Source of the DNA: Nitrospira sp.
GTDB taxonomy: Bacteria; Nitrospirota; Nitrospiria; Nitrospirales; Nitrospiraceae
Assembly (NCBI GenBank): GCA_016788885.1
Contig: JAEURX010000043.1
Location: forward strand, 1 to 64,000
DNA: 64,000 nucleotides
Direction of reading: 5' to 3'
The notes below the pieces were generated by a model. That model had not been told where the DNA came from, searched no databases, and was given only the letters and a program-made list of their open reading frames with translations. Of the stretch, positions 1 to 8,242 are shown one piece after another. Within the stretch, counting starts at the first letter, position 1; every line of letters begins with the position of its first letter. The translations under genes were made by a program, and so were the position numbers.

Positions 1-291
1 CCTCAGATGGAACGACGTCTCAGCCTAAATTAGGCTGCGAGTGCCAGTTCTTGGTTGGCAGTTGCGTTTTTCCCGGAATTTTACGAGTTCCCGAGATCTC
101 GACATGCGACGATGGCGTCAATATCCCCGTCGAAACCGGTCGCCCCCTTTCTAGAAGATCGTGAAATGTCAGACGTAAAAGGTGAAAGGCACGTTTTACG
201 TTTCCCTTATTGAGATACTCATCTTAACGCATGGATCAAGGGGAAGCCAGAGAAGAAGCAGAGGTGTCCCATTGCTCACTGACCGGCGCGA
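1..291. other. Intergenic left edge with two inverted repeats
   Basis: No gene is supported here on either strand. Two inverted repeats are visible. Positions 21-37 form an 8-bp-arm palindrome (CAGCCTAA, one base, TTAGGCTG). Positions 173-201 have arms ACGTAAAA and TTTTACGT separated by 13 bases. Neither is followed by a clear T-run in the direction of the minus-strand gene ending at 292, so terminator function is not established. The flanking gene to the left lies outside the window. Confidence 0.5.
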
Positions 292-912
292 TCACGGCAT
301 CGGCGTGAAGGTCCAAGTCCAGCCCTGATCCTGCTGTTTCATGACCTGTCCCTTCGGCACCGGCCCGGCCAACAATTCCGGCGGCACCGTCACGAGCAGT
401 TGTTCCTCGCGAACCTGTCCGGGAACGGGATGGGTGCCTTTGCAGCCGCCTCCGCCCACGTATTCATCCATGTCCGGAGTTCTCCGCTCACCGATCAAAC
501 CGAACATCGCCCCGATCACCGTGATGCTCTTGAGATCGAAATGTTCATAGGTGCCTTTGAGCACCGGGGCCGGACACACCGCCGAGCCATCGCGAAGGTT
601 GTCTACTTTCGTCGGAATATTCGGCAGCGCCCTGGGCTGCGCCCCTTCCTCCAGCGGCCAGGTAAATTCGAATTCCACCTGCTCGGTGACATCGGCCACA
701 GCCGAACCGCCGATAAACTGTTTGTCGCGCTGAAACAGGCCTACGACCTTATATTTCACGCCTGAGACCTTCTGACGTGTCCCGCCCTTCACGTGAAGGA
801 TCCCGGTCGTATCTGCGCCTCCCTTCAAGTCTGTCCATGCGCTCGCTTCCACCCAGCCAGACAGCAGCATTCCTGCTGCGATCAATGGAATCATTCGACT
901 TGCCATCGGCAT
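292..912 (-). CDS. Exported protein of unknown function
   Basis: A 206-residue protein that I do not recognise. The ATG at 912 is preferred over an upstream GTG at 939 because an AGGAAAGG-type ribosome site sits just ahead of it. The N-terminus is a typical signal sequence (short positive segment, then a hydrophobic run ending near a SGWVEASA cleavage-like site), so the mature protein should be periplasmic or outer-membrane associated. The mature part is beta-rich in character, with four cysteines or fewer and a Gly-rich stretch (EYVGGGGC). It lies just downstream of the DedA-rhodanese gene on the same strand, with about 30 bases between them, so co-transcription is plausible. Function is unknown. 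Confidence 0.7.
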   Translation of the reverse strand: MPMASRMIPLIAAGMLLSGWVEASAWTDLKGGADTTGILHVKGGTRQKVSGVKYKVVGLFQRDKQFIGGSAVADVTEQVEFEFTWPLEEGAQPRALPNIPTKVDNLRDGSAVCPAPVLKGTYEHFDLKSITVIGAMFGLIGERRTPDMDEYVGGGGCKGTHPVPGQVREEQLLVTVPPELLAGPVPKGQVMKQQDQGWTWTFTPMP

Positions 913-943
913 CGACCTTTCCTTGACGAAATACGGCACAGGC

Positions 944-1894
944 TTACTCCGTCAATTCGGTATTCACGCGGCGCTCCACGGGGAAGTTGCGCTCCCGCCA
1001 GGCGTCCAACCCGCCTTCCAGCGGACGCACCCGGTGAATCCCTTTCTTCTTGAGCAAGAAGGCCGTTCTAGCGCTGGACACTTCATTCGGGCAGGTGCAA
1101 TAGAGCACGATGTCACGGTCGCGAGGGATTTCGTGATGCCGGTGTTCGATTTCTTCCAAGGTGAAGTTGATGGCTCCGGGAATGCTTTCGGGATCCAGAT
1201 CCAGGGCCAGCGGATGCCGGACATCGACCACACTGATGGCATCTCCTGCGTCCATACGTTGCTTGAGCTCATCGACGGAAATTTTGGCCATGCGGAGATG
1301 TCGCAAGAATTTCTGCCGATGATAGAACTTGTAGCCGATGAATCCGGCCAATCCCAGGAGCATGATCAGGAGCATCAACCCGCCGGCTTGGTCGAACAGC
1401 CCCATGAGCTGCTCCAGCTGATTGGTGAACAACGCTCCGACTCCGGCGCTGGCCGCCGCCCAAATCAACGTGCCGCCGATATCGTACAGGACAAACGTCG
1501 CGGGCGACATGCCGACAATACCAGCCAGTGGAGGTGCCACCGTGCTGAAACCGGGAACGAATTTCGCCAGCAGTAAGCCGCGAGGGCCGTTGCGATGAAA
1601 CAGATTTTCCGTGTCCCGCACACAGGAATCCGGCTCCAGCGACAGGCGGCAGAGAAACCCCAACACCCTGCCGCCTCTCTGACGACCCAGGTAATACCAG
1701 GCGAGATCCGGCGGCAGAGCAGCGGCAACGGGCAGCAGCAAGGCTGCGGCAAGACTCATCTTTCCGGCTCCAACCAGCGCACCTGCAGCAACGAGGAGTG
1801 GAAGGGCAGGAAGCGGGAAACCGATCTGCTCGACGAAGACCACCCAAAACAGGACCGACGCTCCATGCTCGGCGAGGAAATCAAAGGTATTCAT
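944..1894 (-). CDS. DedA-family membrane protein fused to a rhodanese domain
   Basis: 316 residues. The N-terminal about 200 residues are a DedA/SNARE-associated membrane protein: several hydrophobic segments and the family signature KFVPGFSTVAPPLAG. The C-terminal about 100 residues are a rhodanese domain with VVDVRHP, the active-site loop YCTCPNEVSSAR (catalytic Cys near residue 267) and a closing GGLDAW motif. DedA proteins are linked to membrane-lipid flipping and proton-motive-force maintenance; rhodaneses carry persulfide sulfur. The fusion suggests a membrane-tethered, cytoplasm-facing sulfurtransferase, but the substrate is unknown. It starts 20 bases after the transporter gene at 1915-3540, probably in one operon. 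Confidence 0.88.
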   Translation of the reverse strand: MNTFDFLAEHGASVLFWVVFVEQIGFPLPALPLLVAAGALVGAGKMSLAAALLLPVAAALPPDLAWYYLGRQRGGRVLGFLCRLSLEPDSCVRDTENLFHRNGPRGLLLAKFVPGFSTVAPPLAGIVGMSPATFVLYDIGGTLIWAAASAGVGALFTNQLEQLMGLFDQAGGLMLLIMLLGLAGFIGYKFYHRQKFLRHLRMAKISVDELKQRMDAGDAISVVDVRHPLALDLDPESIPGAINFTLEEIEHRHHEIPRDRDIVLYCTCPNEVSSARTAFLLKKKGIHRVRPLEGGLDAWRERNFPVERRVNTELTE

Positions 1895-1914
1895 AGCCGA
1901 TGGCGTCCTCCGGC

Positions 1915-3540
1915 TCAGGCACTCCGGAAACGAGAGAACCGCGCAAAGAGAATCGCGGCGAAGGGCAGCGCGAGACCCAACACCGTCTGCACGATGAGCA
2001 AGGTGCCCAGTTGGGTGTAATCGTCCGGCGTCTGAATCGCATTGGTGACCGGATCCCGTACCTCTCTGGTCACCACAAAGAGCTCATTAAGATATTTCGT
2101 TCCGAGCTGACTGAGAGACAGCGCGAGATTCGTGAAAGAGGCCATCACGGCAAAATACGTGGCCTTGAGATTGGTCGGGGCGGAGTTCGCAATCCAGGCC
2201 AGCATGGGAATCATGGAGATTTGGCCTAGCGGCGATTCCAGCGCCGTATTCACGAGAGCGATAAACCGTGCATCGACCACGCCGCCGGTCAGCGCCGCGG
2301 TCCATTCGTGAAGTCCGTAATACATGCTGACAATGGGGAGTCCGAGGACAAACGCCGCTACGGTGAGAAAGCCGACGACATAGGCAATGGATCGTTCCGC
2401 CATAAACCGGCGAAAAAGAAACATGCCGGCCAGCGTCAGGGCACTGCCGATGAGCGACAACACCGAGAGAAACTGTTGATCGAATTTGAGCTTGTCGATC
2501 ATCCACCAGGTCGCGCCTTCGCCGGGCCCCGGTACCGATCGAAACACAAACACCACCAACGCCGTGCCCACGAGAACATGCCTGGCGTCGGGAGTCAGTT
2601 CACGAGTCAGGCGGACCATCAAGACCGACACGATGGCCATCGATCCGGCAAAGACGATCTCTTCGTTGAACGGAAAATCCGCCACACCCACCGTGAGGGT
2701 AAACAACACGAACAACAGGCTGCCTCCCAAAATCCACCAATTGGGCCTGGTCGGTTCCACAGGCCTGTCCAGCAGCGCGGCAACCTGGGCTGACGTCATA
2801 CCCTGGCTCTGGAGCCGGCGTTTCGCTCGCAACCGGAGAATCGACGCGGTGATCACCCCGAGTACCGACACGGCCGGGATGGTCAGGGCCAGGAGATAGA
2901 CATGCTGATAGATCTCCGCGACCTTTTCTTTCGGCAGATTCTCGACACCCGTGAACAGGTACAGATTGATGAACGCCACCAGAATCCCGCCGCTGATGAT
3001 GGCCACTCGACCGAGTGTCTGCATCGTCGTGTGCATCAGCTTGAGCCTGGCTTCCTCGATGGGAAGGCCCCGCTCGTCGACTCTCGGAACCGCCTCAACC
3101 GTCATGGCATCGGCAACCGTGTCTTGAATCACATAGCCGATCGGTGCCAGAAGCGCGCTCAGCACGTACCAGATTTCCGCCGGCATCACGGCAATCATCG
3201 CTTCGCGATGACCGATCAAGCCGACCATGATGAGCAGACTGGCCGCAATGACTCCCGCGCCGAGATATACGAGCAGGCTTTTCCAGCGCCACAGAAGATC
3301 CACCAGATGCCCGAACGGCATTTTGAGCGCCCAGGGAATGCCGGCCCAAAACCCCAATGCCGCGAGAAAGGCGGCGGAGAGGCCCAGATAATCTTTCACA
3401 AAAAAAGTGCCGACGATGCCGGTGAGCCCGGAAATACCGGCAGCCATGTAGACCATGAGCGGGGGGAGATAAGAAAGTTGGAAGTCGCGGGCGAGTTCCA
3501 GGATATTGCGGTCGATCCAGCGGGATACGGCAGTCATCAT
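1915..3540 (-). CDS. Polytopic transporter, MFS/BT1 (folate-biopterin transporter-like)
   Basis: 541 residues with about twelve strongly hydrophobic segments spread along the length, an MFS-like layout. Segments such as IGYVIQDTVADAMTVEAVPR and the Lys/Pro-rich first loop resemble the BT1 (biopterin/folate transporter) branch of the MFS, but I cannot confirm the substrate from sequence. It should be an inner-membrane secondary transporter. The start ATG-ATG at 3540 overlaps the stop of a 12-codon upstream ORF (see 3537-3575). Lies upstream of the DedA-rhodanese gene on the same strand. Confidence 0.78.
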   Translation of the reverse strand: MMTAVSRWIDRNILELARDFQLSYLPPLMVYMAAGISGLTGIVGTFFVKDYLGLSAAFLAALGFWAGIPWALKMPFGHLVDLLWRWKSLLVYLGAGVIAASLLIMVGLIGHREAMIAVMPAEIWYVLSALLAPIGYVIQDTVADAMTVEAVPRVDERGLPIEEARLKLMHTTMQTLGRVAIISGGILVAFINLYLFTGVENLPKEKVAEIYQHVYLLALTIPAVSVLGVITASILRLRAKRRLQSQGMTSAQVAALLDRPVEPTRPNWWILGGSLLFVLFTLTVGVADFPFNEEIVFAGSMAIVSVLMVRLTRELTPDARHVLVGTALVVFVFRSVPGPGEGATWWMIDKLKFDQQFLSVLSLIGSALTLAGMFLFRRFMAERSIAYVVGFLTVAAFVLGLPIVSMYYGLHEWTAALTGGVVDARFIALVNTALESPLGQISMIPMLAWIANSAPTNLKATYFAVMASFTNLALSLSQLGTKYLNELFVVTREVRDPVTNAIQTPDDYTQLGTLLIVQTVLGLALPFAAILFARFSRFRSA

Positions 3541-3575
3541 ATCGGCGTAACCGGGAAGGGCACGAACATGTTCAT
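3537..3575 (-). CDS. Possible 12-residue upstream ORF / leader peptide of the transporter
   Basis: A short ORF reading MNMFVPFPVTPI begins at 3575 directly after a strong GAAGGAGAAG ribosome site. It ends with a TGA embedded in the ATGATG start of the transporter gene. The transporter itself has no other obvious ribosome site, so translation of the peptide would bring ribosomes to the transporter start. This may be simple translational coupling rather than a functional peptide; it is inferred from layout only. Confidence 0.4.
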   Translation of the reverse strand: MNMFVPFPVTPI

Positions 3576-3687
3576 CTTCTCCTTCTCTGTTACCCGTACC
3601 GGACAGGCATTTGCAAGCAGCGCGGTAGCCCGATGAGAAGGACCGTGATCGGGAGACCAGGGCCCTTCTCGGTCATGGACGACTCCG

Positions 3688-4764
3688 TTATTGCGGAAAC
3701 TCGATGGGCGCTGCCACCTGTTGCCAGCCTTCGCCATTCAGGGATCGCAAGAAGGCCACCACATCCTGCTGTTCTCCGTTGGAGAGTTCGAGCGGAATGA
3801 TCGTATTGTCCTGGTGAGGGTTCGAAATCCCGCCCTGATTGTAAAATTTCACCACTTCCTCCAGCGTTCCGAAGCGGCCATCGTGCATGTAGGGGGCAGT
3901 CCTCGCGATCTCCCGCAACGTCGGCGTCTTGAAGGCGCCGATGTCTTCGGGATTCTTGGTCACCATGTAGCGGCCCAGGTCCACGCTGTTGGTATCCCAG
4001 CCGATGCCGAGGTTATGGAATTTCTCGTCCGAGAAGTTGAAGCCGGAGTGGCAACGCGTGCAGCGGGCTTTGCCGCGGAACAATTCCAGGCCTCGTTTGG
4101 CCGAATCGGTCAAGGCTTGCTCCTCGCCGCCGACGTCGAATCGATCCGCAGGACTATTGCCGGAGACCAGCGTCCGTTGAAAACTGGCGATCGCCTTGCC
4201 GATGTTCTTCTCGGTAATCTCGTCGTGGAACACCTCTTCGAACAGCTTGCGGTAGCCACTGATTTTTTTCATCTTCGCCGTCATTTCATCATAATCGAGA
4301 AAGCCATGTTCAACCGGATTGACGAACGGCCCAGTCGATTGCTCTTCGAGAGTCTGGGCGCGGCCATCCCAAAATTGCACCTTGCTATAGACGCGGTTGA
4401 TGGCTGTGGGGGCGCTGCGGCCACCCTGCAGTCGATTGATTCCCATGGAGACGGCTTGTCCGTCGGTGAACGCCAATCCAGGCATGTGGCAGTTCGCGCA
4501 CGCCACGGTGTTGGTCTTGGACAGCCGTTTATCAAAAAACAAAATCCGCCCCAGCTCGATCTTCTTGGCTGTCTGCGGATTGTCAGTCGGAATGTAGGCC
4601 GCAGGATCTTCCAATCCCAGCAGCACGGCCTGCGTGGTCGTACTAGACCCACCAGGGGACGGCGCAGACGAATCACCCAGGACTTTCGTGGCCGCCATAC
4701 CCATCGCTCCGACCATGATACCTGCCGCCATCCCCGCGACCCATCTCACCCTTCTCGTTCCCAT
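3688..4764 (-). CDS. Di-heme cytochrome c peroxidase (MauG/CCP family)
   Basis: 358 residues. An N-terminal signal/anchor (MRR-type basic start, hydrophobic run to about residue 25) is followed by two c-type heme sites, CANCH at residues 89-93 and CTRCH at 235-239, in the spacing of bacterial di-heme peroxidases. Family members reduce H2O2 to water in the periplasm with electrons from cytochrome c. Other family marks include FFDKRLS and APYMHDGRF. A small lipoprotein gene lies 44 bases upstream on the same strand and oxyR diverges beyond it, which supports a peroxide-defence role. Length agrees with the family. Confidence 0.93.
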   Translation of the reverse strand: MGTRRVRWVAGMAAGIMVGAMGMAATKVLGDSSAPSPGGSSTTTQAVLLGLEDPAAYIPTDNPQTAKKIELGRILFFDKRLSKTNTVACANCHMPGLAFTDGQAVSMGINRLQGGRSAPTAINRVYSKVQFWDGRAQTLEEQSTGPFVNPVEHGFLDYDEMTAKMKKISGYRKLFEEVFHDEITEKNIGKAIASFQRTLVSGNSPADRFDVGGEEQALTDSAKRGLELFRGKARCTRCHSGFNFSDEKFHNLGIGWDTNSVDLGRYMVTKNPEDIGAFKTPTLREIARTAPYMHDGRFGTLEEVVKFYNQGGISNPHQDNTIIPLELSNGEQQDVVAFLRSLNGEGWQQVAAPIEFPQ

Positions 4765-4808
4765 GATCCCTCCATCTTCTTTCCCATTCGATGCGAGTCA
4801 CACAGTGA

Positions 4809-5015
4809 TCACCGAAACATCAACGTCGAACCGGGTCGGTCCTGTCGATCCAGGTGTTGTTCGACCTTCTTGACGAAGGCATCATCTGACAGCGCCCTGC
4901 CCTGGTCTTCCGCAAAGGCCACCCTTTCATGACCGGCTTGTTTTGCCGGCGCAGCACAGCCCTGCAACAGAACCATGAAGCACCCGATTCCTATGAGAGC
5001 TATGACCTGTCGCAT
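4809..5015 (-). CDS. Small lipoprotein of unknown function
   Basis: 68 residues if started at the ATG at 5015, which follows a good AAGGAGG ribosome site; a longer in-frame start at 5039 is less likely. The N-terminus is a lipoprotein signal with lipobox LLQGC, so the product should be lipid-anchored in the envelope. The remaining about 50 residues are charged with no recognisable domain. Located between the cytochrome c peroxidase gene and the divergent oxyR, probably co-transcribed with the peroxidase. Confidence 0.72.
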   Translation of the reverse strand: MRQVIALIGIGCFMVLLQGCAAPAKQAGHERVAFAEDQGRALSDDAFVKKVEQHLDRQDRPGSTLMFR

Positions 5016-5082
5016 ACTTCGCCTCCTTGTGGTTGCCATCTCATGAACGACACGATACCGGTTGCAGAACCATCAGTCCAAT

Positions 5083-5119
5083 TGATAGTGTATTGCTCGA
5101 CGATTAGATACATTTATCA
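5083..5119. promoter_or_regulatory. Candidate OxyR operator between the peroxidase block and oxyR
   Basis: An imperfect inverted repeat, TGATAGTGTAT then 14 bases then ATACATTTATCA, lies in the divergent gap just upstream of oxyR. LysR-family regulators normally bind such interrupted dyads in the divergent promoter region and repress their own gene. The position suits control of both oxyR and the peroxidase/lipoprotein genes. Not experimentally supported; the arms differ by one inserted base. Confidence 0.4.
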
Positions 5120-5136
5120 TGGAGGTCTTCCGGTCC

Positions 5137-6051
5137 ATGACCCTCACTGAACTGCAGTACATCGTCGCCCTTGCTCAGGAACGGCATTTCGGCCGGGCAG
5201 CCGAACGCAGTTTCGTGACGCAACCGGCGCTGAGTCTGGCCATCAAAAAGTTGGAGGAGGAATTAGGCGTGGCAATCTTTGAGCGGCGCAGAAATCAGGC
5301 GGTGCTCACGCCACTGGGGGAACAGATCGTTCACCAAGCCCAACGGGTGCTGGAAGAGGTGGACCACATCAAGCTGCTTGCGGCCCAAGGGAAGAATCAG
5401 CTGGTGGGAGCCTTACGGCTCGGCGCCATCTCCACGGTAGGCCCGTATCTGCTGCCGGATCTCGTGCCTCTCCTGCACAAGCGGGCGCCGGAGATGCCGC
5501 TGGAAATCGAGGAGAATTTGACGGTGAATCTCACGGCTATGTTGAAGAGCGGAAAGCTCGACGTCATCATGATCGCCCTGCCGTTTGAGGAGCCGGGAAT
5601 TCTGGTGCAGGCCCTGTACGACGAACCATTCAAAGCCGTGGTACCGGCAGATCATCGGCTGGCAAAAAAGGGGACAATCGATCCCTCGGCCATGACCGGT
5701 GAGCGCGTCTTGCTTCCCCATGCCGGTCATTGCTTCAGGCACCAGGTGCTGGAGGCCTGTCCGGAACTCAGTCGATCGGATTCCGAAGGCTTGCAGGGGA
5801 ATTCGCTGGAGACGATTCGCCAGATGGTGGCTTCAGGTCTGGGCATTACCGTCATGCCCTCCAGCGCCGTCACCAGCCGACATCTGAACAAACGGCTCAC
5901 CGTATTGGAGTTCACGAAACCGGTGCCTGAGCGGCGCATCGCCCTGGCCTGGCGCAAGGGCTTTGCGAGGCCGGCCGTCATGACGGCGATTCAGGACGCG
6001 GTGGGAATGTTAAAGATCGCGGGGCTGGAGCCGATCCCCGCAACGGCCTGA
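5137..6051 (+). CDS. oxyR: OxyR, LysR-family peroxide-sensing transcription activator
   Basis: 304 residues. The start at 5137 is chosen because GGAGG lies 9 bases upstream; the ATG at 5119 would place that ribosome site inside the gene. The N-terminal 60 residues are a LysR winged helix-turn-helix (FGRAAERSFVTQPALSLAIKKLEEELG). The regulatory domain carries HAGHCFRHQVLEAC, with cysteines at residues 199 and 208, the same numbers and spacing as the disulfide-forming pair of E. coli OxyR. The gene diverges from a cytochrome c peroxidase and a lipoprotein. Expected role: H2O2-activated regulator, cytoplasmic. Confidence 0.95.
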   Translation: MTLTELQYIVALAQERHFGRAAERSFVTQPALSLAIKKLEEELGVAIFERRRNQAVLTPLGEQIVHQAQRVLEEVDHIKLLAAQGKNQLVGALRLGAISTVGPYLLPDLVPLLHKRAPEMPLEIEENLTVNLTAMLKSGKLDVIMIALPFEEPGILVQALYDEPFKAVVPADHRLAKKGTIDPSAMTGERVLLPHAGHCFRHQVLEACPELSRSDSEGLQGNSLETIRQMVASGLGITVMPSSAVTSRHLNKRLTVLEFTKPVPERRIALAWRKGFARPAVMTAIQDAVGMLKIAGLEPIPATA

Positions 6052-6054
6052 GCG

Positions 6055-6930
6055 TCAACGTTGAACTCGTTGCCTACGGAAGATCAGGTCGTCGAGCGCT
6101 GCACGCATCTCTTGCTGAGACAAGCGTATCCGTCCTCCATGACCGGCCAGTACCCATTCAAACGGATAGGATGCCAAGGTCGCGATCGATCGGCGCAACG
6201 CGTCCGCGTTCCAGACCAACTGCTGCGGAGCATTCAACTCATTGGTCTCGGGATCCCACCAGAGATGGTCGCCTGTAAATAAGAACCGGTTCCGGTAGAG
6301 AAGACAGAGGCTGCCTGCCGTATGGCCGGGGACGGGAATGATCTCAAACATGTCGCCATACGATTGGGCATGCGAACCATCGATGATCACTTCTGCACCG
6401 GGCATCGCATGCGCATCTGCGCGGTGAATGATCCGTTTCGCTCCGAATCGCCGCGCGTATCTGGCGGCATCGGCCACGTCGTCTTCATGCGTCAGAAAGA
6501 TGTACGCAATCCCGCCCATCCGGTCGAAGGCCTCGACCAGCGGCTTGAGATACCGCGGCGAATCGATCAACCAGTTGCCATCCGGATGCCGCACGAAGAA
6601 GCTGTTGGCGCCGAAAGACTTTTCTGAATTGTACCCGCTGTAATAGACCTCATCTTCCACGAGGAGGGGAAAATCGGCCTTCGCGGCATTCAACGAGAGT
6701 GTATCGCTCTGCTCGGTTCCAATCGAACCGGTTGGGCAGGCGAGGAGGGCACGGTACGCCTCCCCAACTTCCTGGGCAGTGACCGGTTGATTCACCACAG
6801 CTGAATAGTCTCCGACTTCCTCGAAACTGGCAGGGGCCAGCTGCCGGCACGCGTCGCAATTGATGCAGGTGGCATCGACGTAGAAGTTGCCGGGACGATT
6901 CGCGTCTAGTCGCTTATGCGGGTCGGCCAT
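6055..6930 (-). CDS. Ferredoxin domain fused to metallo-beta-lactamase-fold domain
   Basis: 291 residues from the ATG at 6930; a 41-residue upstream extension is possible but lies inside the preceding gene. Residues about 10-70 are a single [4Fe-4S] ferredoxin (CINCDAC with a distal ACPTG). The rest is an MBL-fold domain with GHTAGSLCLLY, FTGDHLWW and AGHGGR. The usual HxHxDH metal motif reads THEDDVAD, so the second His is missing and the metal site is likely altered. Possible roles are electron transfer to, or redox control of, a hydrolase or oxidoreductase. It overlaps the end of the DNA glycosylase gene by 17 bases and converges with oxyR. Confidence 0.85.
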   Translation of the reverse strand: MADPHKRLDANRPGNFYVDATCINCDACRQLAPASFEEVGDYSAVVNQPVTAQEVGEAYRALLACPTGSIGTEQSDTLSLNAAKADFPLLVEDEVYYSGYNSEKSFGANSFFVRHPDGNWLIDSPRYLKPLVEAFDRMGGIAYIFLTHEDDVADAARYARRFGAKRIIHRADAHAMPGAEVIIDGSHAQSYGDMFEIIPVPGHTAGSLCLLYRNRFLFTGDHLWWDPETNELNAPQQLVWNADALRRSIATLASYPFEWVLAGHGGRIRLSQQEMRAALDDLIFRRQRVQR

Positions 6931-7600
6931 TTGAGATTCGCCTTGTCGAGGGTTTCGACAGGAGCGCTCCGGTTCGCATGGCTTTTGCCTGGTCGACTGC
7001 GCGCCAGAGATACCAGGCAGCTGCAGTACGATACGGCCGCCAACGTTCCCCATATCGTAACAGCTCTTGAGGGGTCGGCATCACCGCTTTCTTATAGGCG
7101 ATCCGGAATCCATTACGCACGCCGAAGTCATCGACCGGCAGGACATCAGGACGGCCCAGCTGAAAGATCAGCAACATCTCGACGGTCCACCGGCCAATGC
7201 CTCGCACCGCCATGAGCCGCTCGACAATGGCGTCATCCTCGAGCCGCCGAATGACCGCTGCGGTCGGGACGGTGCCGTCGATGGCCTTCACCGCCAAATC
7301 CTGCAGCGCAGCAACCTTCGCGCGAGAGAATCCTGCTTCCCGAATCCTCTCCGGTTCCAACGCCAACACATCGGACGGCTGCGGAAACCGACGACCCGGA
7401 CACAAGGCCATAAACCTCGCGAGAATACACTCCGCTGCCTTTGCATGGAGTTGTTGATAGGCAATGGCACGGACCAGTGACTCGAATGGAGAGCGTCGAT
7501 GGGGGAGCGGCAGCGCATAGGGGCCGACCTCTGCGATCAGGCCTTTCATCACCGGATCGATGCGGCACAGATGAGCCATTTCCGGTGACAGCCTGCTCAT
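6914..7600 (-). CDS. DNA-3-methyladenine glycosylase II (AlkA-like, HhH-GPD)
   Basis: 228 residues from the ATG at 7600, which has GAGGAG just upstream. A longer reading frame would run through a strong hairpin at 7761-7797 and is rejected. The helix-hairpin-helix is VRGIGRWTVEMLLIFQLGRPD, followed by LPVDDFGVRNG with the catalytic Asp, as in AlkA. The enzyme excises alkylated bases from DNA. N-terminal QQLHAKAAECIL matches the family pattern QQ.S..AA..I. Overlap with the ferredoxin-MBL gene suggests co-transcription. Confidence 0.9.
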   Translation of the reverse strand: MSRLSPEMAHLCRIDPVMKGLIAEVGPYALPLPHRRSPFESLVRAIAYQQLHAKAAECILARFMALCPGRRFPQPSDVLALEPERIREAGFSRAKVAALQDLAVKAIDGTVPTAAVIRRLEDDAIVERLMAVRGIGRWTVEMLLIFQLGRPDVLPVDDFGVRNGFRIAYKKAVMPTPQELLRYGERWRPYRTAAAWYLWRAVDQAKAMRTGALLSKPSTRRISNGRPA

Positions 7601-7760
7601 CCACTCCTCGGTGTGTACTTTGCCTGCAATGTCAGCACCAGCACGGCCTATTGGATGCGCAAACTGGCGGTCCGGCAAGGCCGCAGCGAGGTCCACGGCG
7701 CGAAGAATACTGAGCGCCAGGTTTGTGGACGCCGGCGAGACGGTGAGCCGGCCCTGTCCA

Positions 7761-7797
7761 AGAGGCTCCACGTACTTGCCTGGTACGTGGAGCCTCT
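7761..7797. terminator. Perfect 15-bp hairpin between the RidA and glycosylase genes
   Basis: AGAGGCTCCACGTAC (7761-7775) is exactly complementary to GTACGTGGAGCCTCT (7783-7797) with a 7-base loop. It lies 43 bases beyond the RidA stop, between two minus-strand genes. There is no T-run on either side, so it is either a factor-dependent terminator or processing/stability element rather than a classic intrinsic terminator. Confidence 0.6.
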
Positions 7798-7840
7798 GCG
7801 CGACGCGAGAACGCCGCTGGCCGTCATTTTCCGCATCCGG

Positions 7841-8224
7841 CTACCCGATGATGGCGTCGGCTTCGATTTCAACCAGCATGTCCGGATCGATCAAGCGCTT
7901 CACCTCCACCATGGTGGTCGCAGGCCTGATCGCCCCGAAGACTTCACCATGCGCTCGGCCGACTTCCTGCCATTGATCGATGTTGGCCATATAGATACGT
8001 GTCCGCACGACATCCGCGATCGATGCACCGGCCTGCACGAGCGCCGCTTCAATCGTTTTCAACGCTTGGATGGTTTGGGCATAGGGATCATCTTTTCCCA
8101 CAAGCCCCGCGCCTGTCATTGCGGTCGTACCGGAAACCTGCACGGATTGCCCAACACGTACGGCGCGTGAATAGCCGATTTTTGCTTCCCATGGTCCCCC
8201 TGTCGACACATTGCGTCTGCTCAT
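7841..8224 (-). CDS. RidA-family reactive intermediate deaminase
   Basis: 127 residues, the usual length of the YjgF/YER057c/UK114 family. Family features are visible: an SGTTAMTG strand, the arginine in VRTRIYM that binds the substrate carboxylate, and the C-terminal VEIEADAI strand. RidA proteins hydrolyse reactive enamine/imine intermediates; the RidA subgroup here is not certain. It lies 18 bases downstream of the SDR gene on the same strand, so the two are probably co-expressed. The hairpin at 7761-7797 follows. Confidence 0.9.
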   Translation of the reverse strand: MSRRNVSTGGPWEAKIGYSRAVRVGQSVQVSGTTAMTGAGLVGKDDPYAQTIQALKTIEAALVQAGASIADVVRTRIYMANIDQWQEVGRAHGEVFGAIRPATTMVEVKRLIDPDMLVEIEADAIIG

Positions 8225-8242
8225 GACTCCTCCTGAATCGCC

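Noticed and set aside
3691-4932. 413-codon plus-strand frame
   Set aside because: Antisense to the cytochrome c peroxidase gene with its two CxxCH sites; no domain in the plus frame.
7601-7771. Longer N-terminus for the AlkA-like gene, starting at 7771
   Set aside because: It would run through half of a perfect 15-bp hairpin and lacks a ribosome site; ATG at 7600 has GAGGAG.
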